Assembly (NCBI GenBank): GCA_020854035.1
Contig: JADZGE010000078.1
Span: 1-64,000, forward strand
Length of the DNA stretch: 64,000 nt
Reading direction: 5' to 3'
From: Burkholderiales bacterium
GTDB lineage: Bacteria > Pseudomonadota > Gammaproteobacteria > Burkholderiales > SG8-41
Positions 61,789 through 64,000 of this stretch are shown piece by piece (position 1 is the first letter of the stretch; the number at the start of each line of letters is the position of its first letter). The notes under the pieces were generated by a model, which searched no databases, was not told the DNA's origin, and saw nothing but the letters and a program-made list of their open reading frames with translations. The translations under genes and the position numbers were made by a program.

Positions 61789-63699
61789 CTATCGGGTCCA
61801 CGAATCGCGCAGCGTCACCGCGCGGTTGAATTTCGGCGCGCCCGGCGCCGAATCGACGCGGTCCGCCACGAAGTAGCCGTGGCGCTCGAACTGGAAGCGC
61901 TCTTCCGCTCCCGCATCCCGCAAGGCGGGTTCCAGTTGAGCCACGATGACTTTCCGGGAGTCGGGGTTGAGGTCGCGGAGCCAGGCGCTTTCGCCGGGCT
62001 CGCCCTCGCCGCCCCCCCCCCCACCCTGACCCTCCCCCTGAGGGGGAGGGGAATCGTGTATCCCGGTCGCGCTCGATCCATTCCAGCCACCCTGACCCTC
62101 CGGCTGAGCGGGAGGGGATTCGGCGGACGGCGGGGAAAGGGGGGCGCGGCCGGGATGGGCGGCGCGAAACAGCCTGTCGAAGAGCCGCACTTCCGCAGGG
62201 AACGCGTGCCGCGCGCTCACCCAGTGGATGTTGCCCTTCACCTTCACTTTCTCCGCGCCCGGGGTGCCTGATTTCGTGTCCGGGTCGTAGCTACAGCGCA
62301 CCGTGTCCGTCGCAGCGTCGTAGCCGGTGCACTCGACGACGTAGCCGTAGCGCAGCCGTACCCTGTTGCCGGGGAACAGGCGGAAGTAGCCCCCGGGCGG
62401 GGACTCGGTGAAGTCCTCGCGCTCGATCCACAGTTCGCGCGAGAACGGCACCTGCCGCCCGCCCCGTTCGGGCTTCTGCGGGTGGTTGGGAATCTCGCAG
62501 CGCTCTTCCTTTCCTTCCGGGTAGTTCTCGATCACGAGCTTCACGGGATCGAGCACGGCCATGCGGCGCGGCGCGACCTCGTTGAGATGCTCGCGCATGC
62601 ATTCTTCGAGCACCGAGTATTCGATCCAGGAATCGGCCTTCGATACGCCGATCCGCTCCGCGAAGCGGCGGAATCCCTGCGGCGTGTAACCCCGGCGGCG
62701 CGCGCCCGCGAGCGTGGGCATGCGCGGATCGTCCCAGCCCTCGACGTGGCCTTCCTCGACGAGTTGAACGAGGCGCCGCTTGGAGAGCACCACGTAGGTG
62801 AGGTTCAAGCGCGCGAACTCGATCTGGCGCGGCAGCGGGCGCGCGAAGAAGCCGCCTTCGGCGAGGCGCTCGAGGAGCCAGTCGTAGAAGGGGCGCTGAT
62901 CCTCGAATTCGAGCGTGCACAGCGAATGCGTGATGCGCTCCAGGGCGTCCTCGATCGGGTGCGCGTACGCGTACATCGGGTACACGCACCATCTGTCGCC
63001 GGTGCGATGGTGCGCGCTCATGCGGATGCGGTAGATCGCCGGGTCGCGCAGGTTGATGTTGGGCGAAGCCATGTCGATCTTCGCGCGCAGCACGTGCGAG
63101 CCCTCGGGGTGCCGGCCCCCGCGCATTTCCCGGAAGAGCCGCAGGTTCTCGGCGGGGGACCGGGTGCGGCAGGGACTGTCTCTCCCGGGCCCCGTCAGCG
63201 TCCCGCGCGCGGCGCGCATCTCCTCGGCCGACTGGCTGTCGACATAGGCGTGGCCATGCTCGATCAGGTACTCCGCCGCGTCGTACATCGTGTCGAAGTA
63301 ATCGCTCGCGAAGTAGCGGTGCGGCCCCCAGTCGAAGCCGAGCCACTTCACGGCGTCGGCGATCGCGTCGACGTATTCCTGCTCCTCCTTCTCGGGATTG
63401 GTGTCGTCGTAGCGCAGATGGCAGGCCCCGCCGTAGTCCAGGGCGAGCCCGAAGTTGAGGCAGATCGCCTTGGCGTGACCGATGTGGAGATAGCCGTTCG
63501 GTTCCGGCGGAAAGCGCGTGCGGATCTGCGCGGCATCGGGCGGCGCGCCGGCGTGCGAGGCGGCCGGGCCGGGCCTGCCGCTCCAGCGGCGCGCCGCATA
63601 CTTGCCGGCGGCGAGATCGGCGTCGATCGCGGCGCGGATGAAGTTCGACGCCGGCGGGGCCGATGGCGGCGGTTTGCCCGATTTCGCGGGGGTGGACAT
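61789..63699 (-). CDS. glnS: Glutaminyl-tRNA synthetase
   Basis: A protein of 636 residues, longer than the usual 550 or so. Class I motifs are FPPEPNGYLHIGHAKAICLN (HIGH) and NLTYVVLSKRRLVQLVEEGH (KMSKS equivalent). The acceptor-binding blocks (DDTNPEKEEQEYVDAI and HPIEDALERITHSLCTLEFE) match GlnRS rather than GluRS. The anticodon-binding barrels follow, with the C-terminal block LNPDSRKVIVAQLEPALRD. Two features are odd: a low-complexity segment of about 50 residues before SAWLRDLNPDSR, encoded by a dispersed repeat (62021-62122), and a Pro/Ala-rich N-terminal extension. The gene charges tRNA-Gln directly. Confidence 0.96.
   Translation of the reverse strand: MSTPAKSGKPPPSAPPASNFIRAAIDADLAAGKYAARRWSGRPGPAASHAGAPPDAAQIRTRFPPEPNGYLHIGHAKAICLNFGLALDYGGACHLRYDDTNPEKEEQEYVDAIADAVKWLGFDWGPHRYFASDYFDTMYDAAEYLIEHGHAYVDSQSAEEMRAARGTLTGPGRDSPCRTRSPAENLRLFREMRGGRHPEGSHVLRAKIDMASPNINLRDPAIYRIRMSAHHRTGDRWCVYPMYAYAHPIEDALERITHSLCTLEFEDQRPFYDWLLERLAEGGFFARPLPRQIEFARLNLTYVVLSKRRLVQLVEEGHVEGWDDPRMPTLAGARRRGYTPQGFRRFAERIGVSKADSWIEYSVLEECMREHLNEVAPRRMAVLDPVKLVIENYPEGKEERCEIPNHPQKPERGGRQVPFSRELWIEREDFTESPPGGYFRLFPGNRVRLRYGYVVECTGYDAATDTVRCSYDPDTKSGTPGAEKVKVKGNIHWVSARHAFPAEVRLFDRLFRAAHPGRAPLSPPSAESPPAQPEGQGGWNGSSATGIHDSPPPQGEGQGGGGGGEGEPGESAWLRDLNPDSRKVIVAQLEPALRDAGAEERFQFERHGYFVADRVDSAPGAPKFNRAVTLRDSWTR
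62021..62122. repeat. Two 36-bp palindromic repeats inside glnS
   Basis: Copy 1 at 62021-62056 and copy 2 at 62087-62122 share CCACCCTGACCCTCC, then a GC hairpin (CCCTCCCCCT/GAGGGGGAGGG in copy 1), then GGGGA-ATTCG-like ends; they differ at about five positions. The repeat resembles common CCCTCACCCTGACCC-type intergenic repeats. A C11 tract (62012-62022) precedes copy 1. All of it is translated in frame within GlnRS. Confidence 0.75.
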
Positions 63700-63783
63700 C
63701 GCGCGGATTCTAAAGCCAAAGGCGACGGGGCGACGCGCCCGGGCCGCCGCGCCGGCGGCTTCGATGTCCTTGGCCGCCGGCGC

Positions 63784-64000
63784 CTACTGGGGCTTGTAGC
63801 CGGTTTCCTGGACGAGCTTCGTGAAACGATCGCGCTCGTCGCGCAGGAATTTCCCCGAATCGGCCGGCGCCGACCCGATGGGGTCGGCGCCCTGTCCCTG
63901 CAGCCGCTCCTTCATGTCGGGTGTGAACAGGATGCGCGTCACCTCGGCGTTCAGGCGGGCGACGATCTCCGGCGGGGTCGCGGCGGGCGCGAGCAGGCCC
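63784..64000 (-). CDS. Bug/TctC-family receptor, partial (C-terminus)
   Basis: The last 71 codons of a minus-strand gene that extends beyond the window: GLLAPAATPPEIVARLNAEV, then TRILFTPDMKERLQGQGADP and RDERDRFTKLVQETGYKPQ. This is the typical end of Bug proteins (GLLAPAGTPxxIVxRLN, LxxQGAxP, ExxxRxxxxVxxxGxKPE). It is the seventh Bug gene seen here. It lies 84 bp upstream of the glnS start on the same strand. Confidence 0.9.
   Translation of the reverse strand, partial: GLLAPAATPPEIVARLNAEVTRILFTPDMKERLQGQGADPIGSAPADSGKFLRDERDRFTKLVQETGYKPQ

Noticed and set aside
62012..62022. Frameshift in glnS at the C11 tract
   Set aside because: The glnS frame stays open and family-like on both sides (the RLFDRLFRAAHPG side and the SAWLRDLNPDSR side), so the tract is in frame as given.

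Overview
The window looks like part of a high-GC betaproteobacterial chromosome, most likely Burkholderiales or a related soil/groundwater lineage. Three things point that way: seven solute-binding proteins of the Bug/TctC family (one cut by the window end), two PEP-CTERM exported proteins, and betaproteobacterial-style housekeeping genes (citrate synthase, GlnRS, EttA). The placement is an inference from gene content, because no rRNA or tRNA gene is visible.

Three zones can be told apart. (1) About 1-9.6 kb is a decaying accessory island. It holds an IS3-family element inserted into an unknown gene, four toxin-antitoxin loci (two intact, two with single-base lesions), a shattered tyrosine recombinase, two PEP-CTERM/DUF1566 proteins that share a 17-bp upstream motif, and the wreck of an Avd-like four-helix-bundle gene, an accessory protein of diversity-generating retroelements. 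(2) About 9.6-18.6 kb has visibly lower GC than what follows (roughly 55-60% on lines sampled by eye). It carries citrate synthase, a Bug protein, and a cluster made of a cupin, a nitrilase, an XRE-cupin regulator, a phthalate-dioxygenase-type reductase and a MOSC protein, next to a luciferase-like flavin monooxygenase. This cluster plausibly serves catabolism of a nitrile or aromatic compound. (3) About 19-64 kb is GC-rich (roughly 65-70%). It contains catabolic and transport modules: an iron-type ABC permease and binding protein without an ATPase; amidases beside MFS transporters and Bug proteins; a run of RidA, CoxG, hydrolase, gamma-glutamyltransferase-like, Bug and GST genes; a HisD-family dehydrogenase; an M64 peptidase; two YeeE/YedE sulfur-transport halves; two ABC-F ATPases; three MFS carriers plus an MFS-acyltransferase fusion; and glnS.

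Gene remnants are scattered through zone 3: a GAF-PAS-receiver fusion created by deletion, the tail of a short-chain dehydrogenase, the head of a cupin, and an aldo/keto reductase cut at both ends. Intergenic palindromic repeats of several families are frequent. One pair has been taken up in frame inside the glnS coding sequence.

No intact previously undescribed defence or mobile system was found. The most interesting signals are the dead Avd gene beside C-type-lectin-like PEP-CTERM proteins, the shared 17-bp PEP-CTERM motif, a hairpin-bearing dispersed repeat confined to the island, and the repeat-derived insertion in GlnRS.
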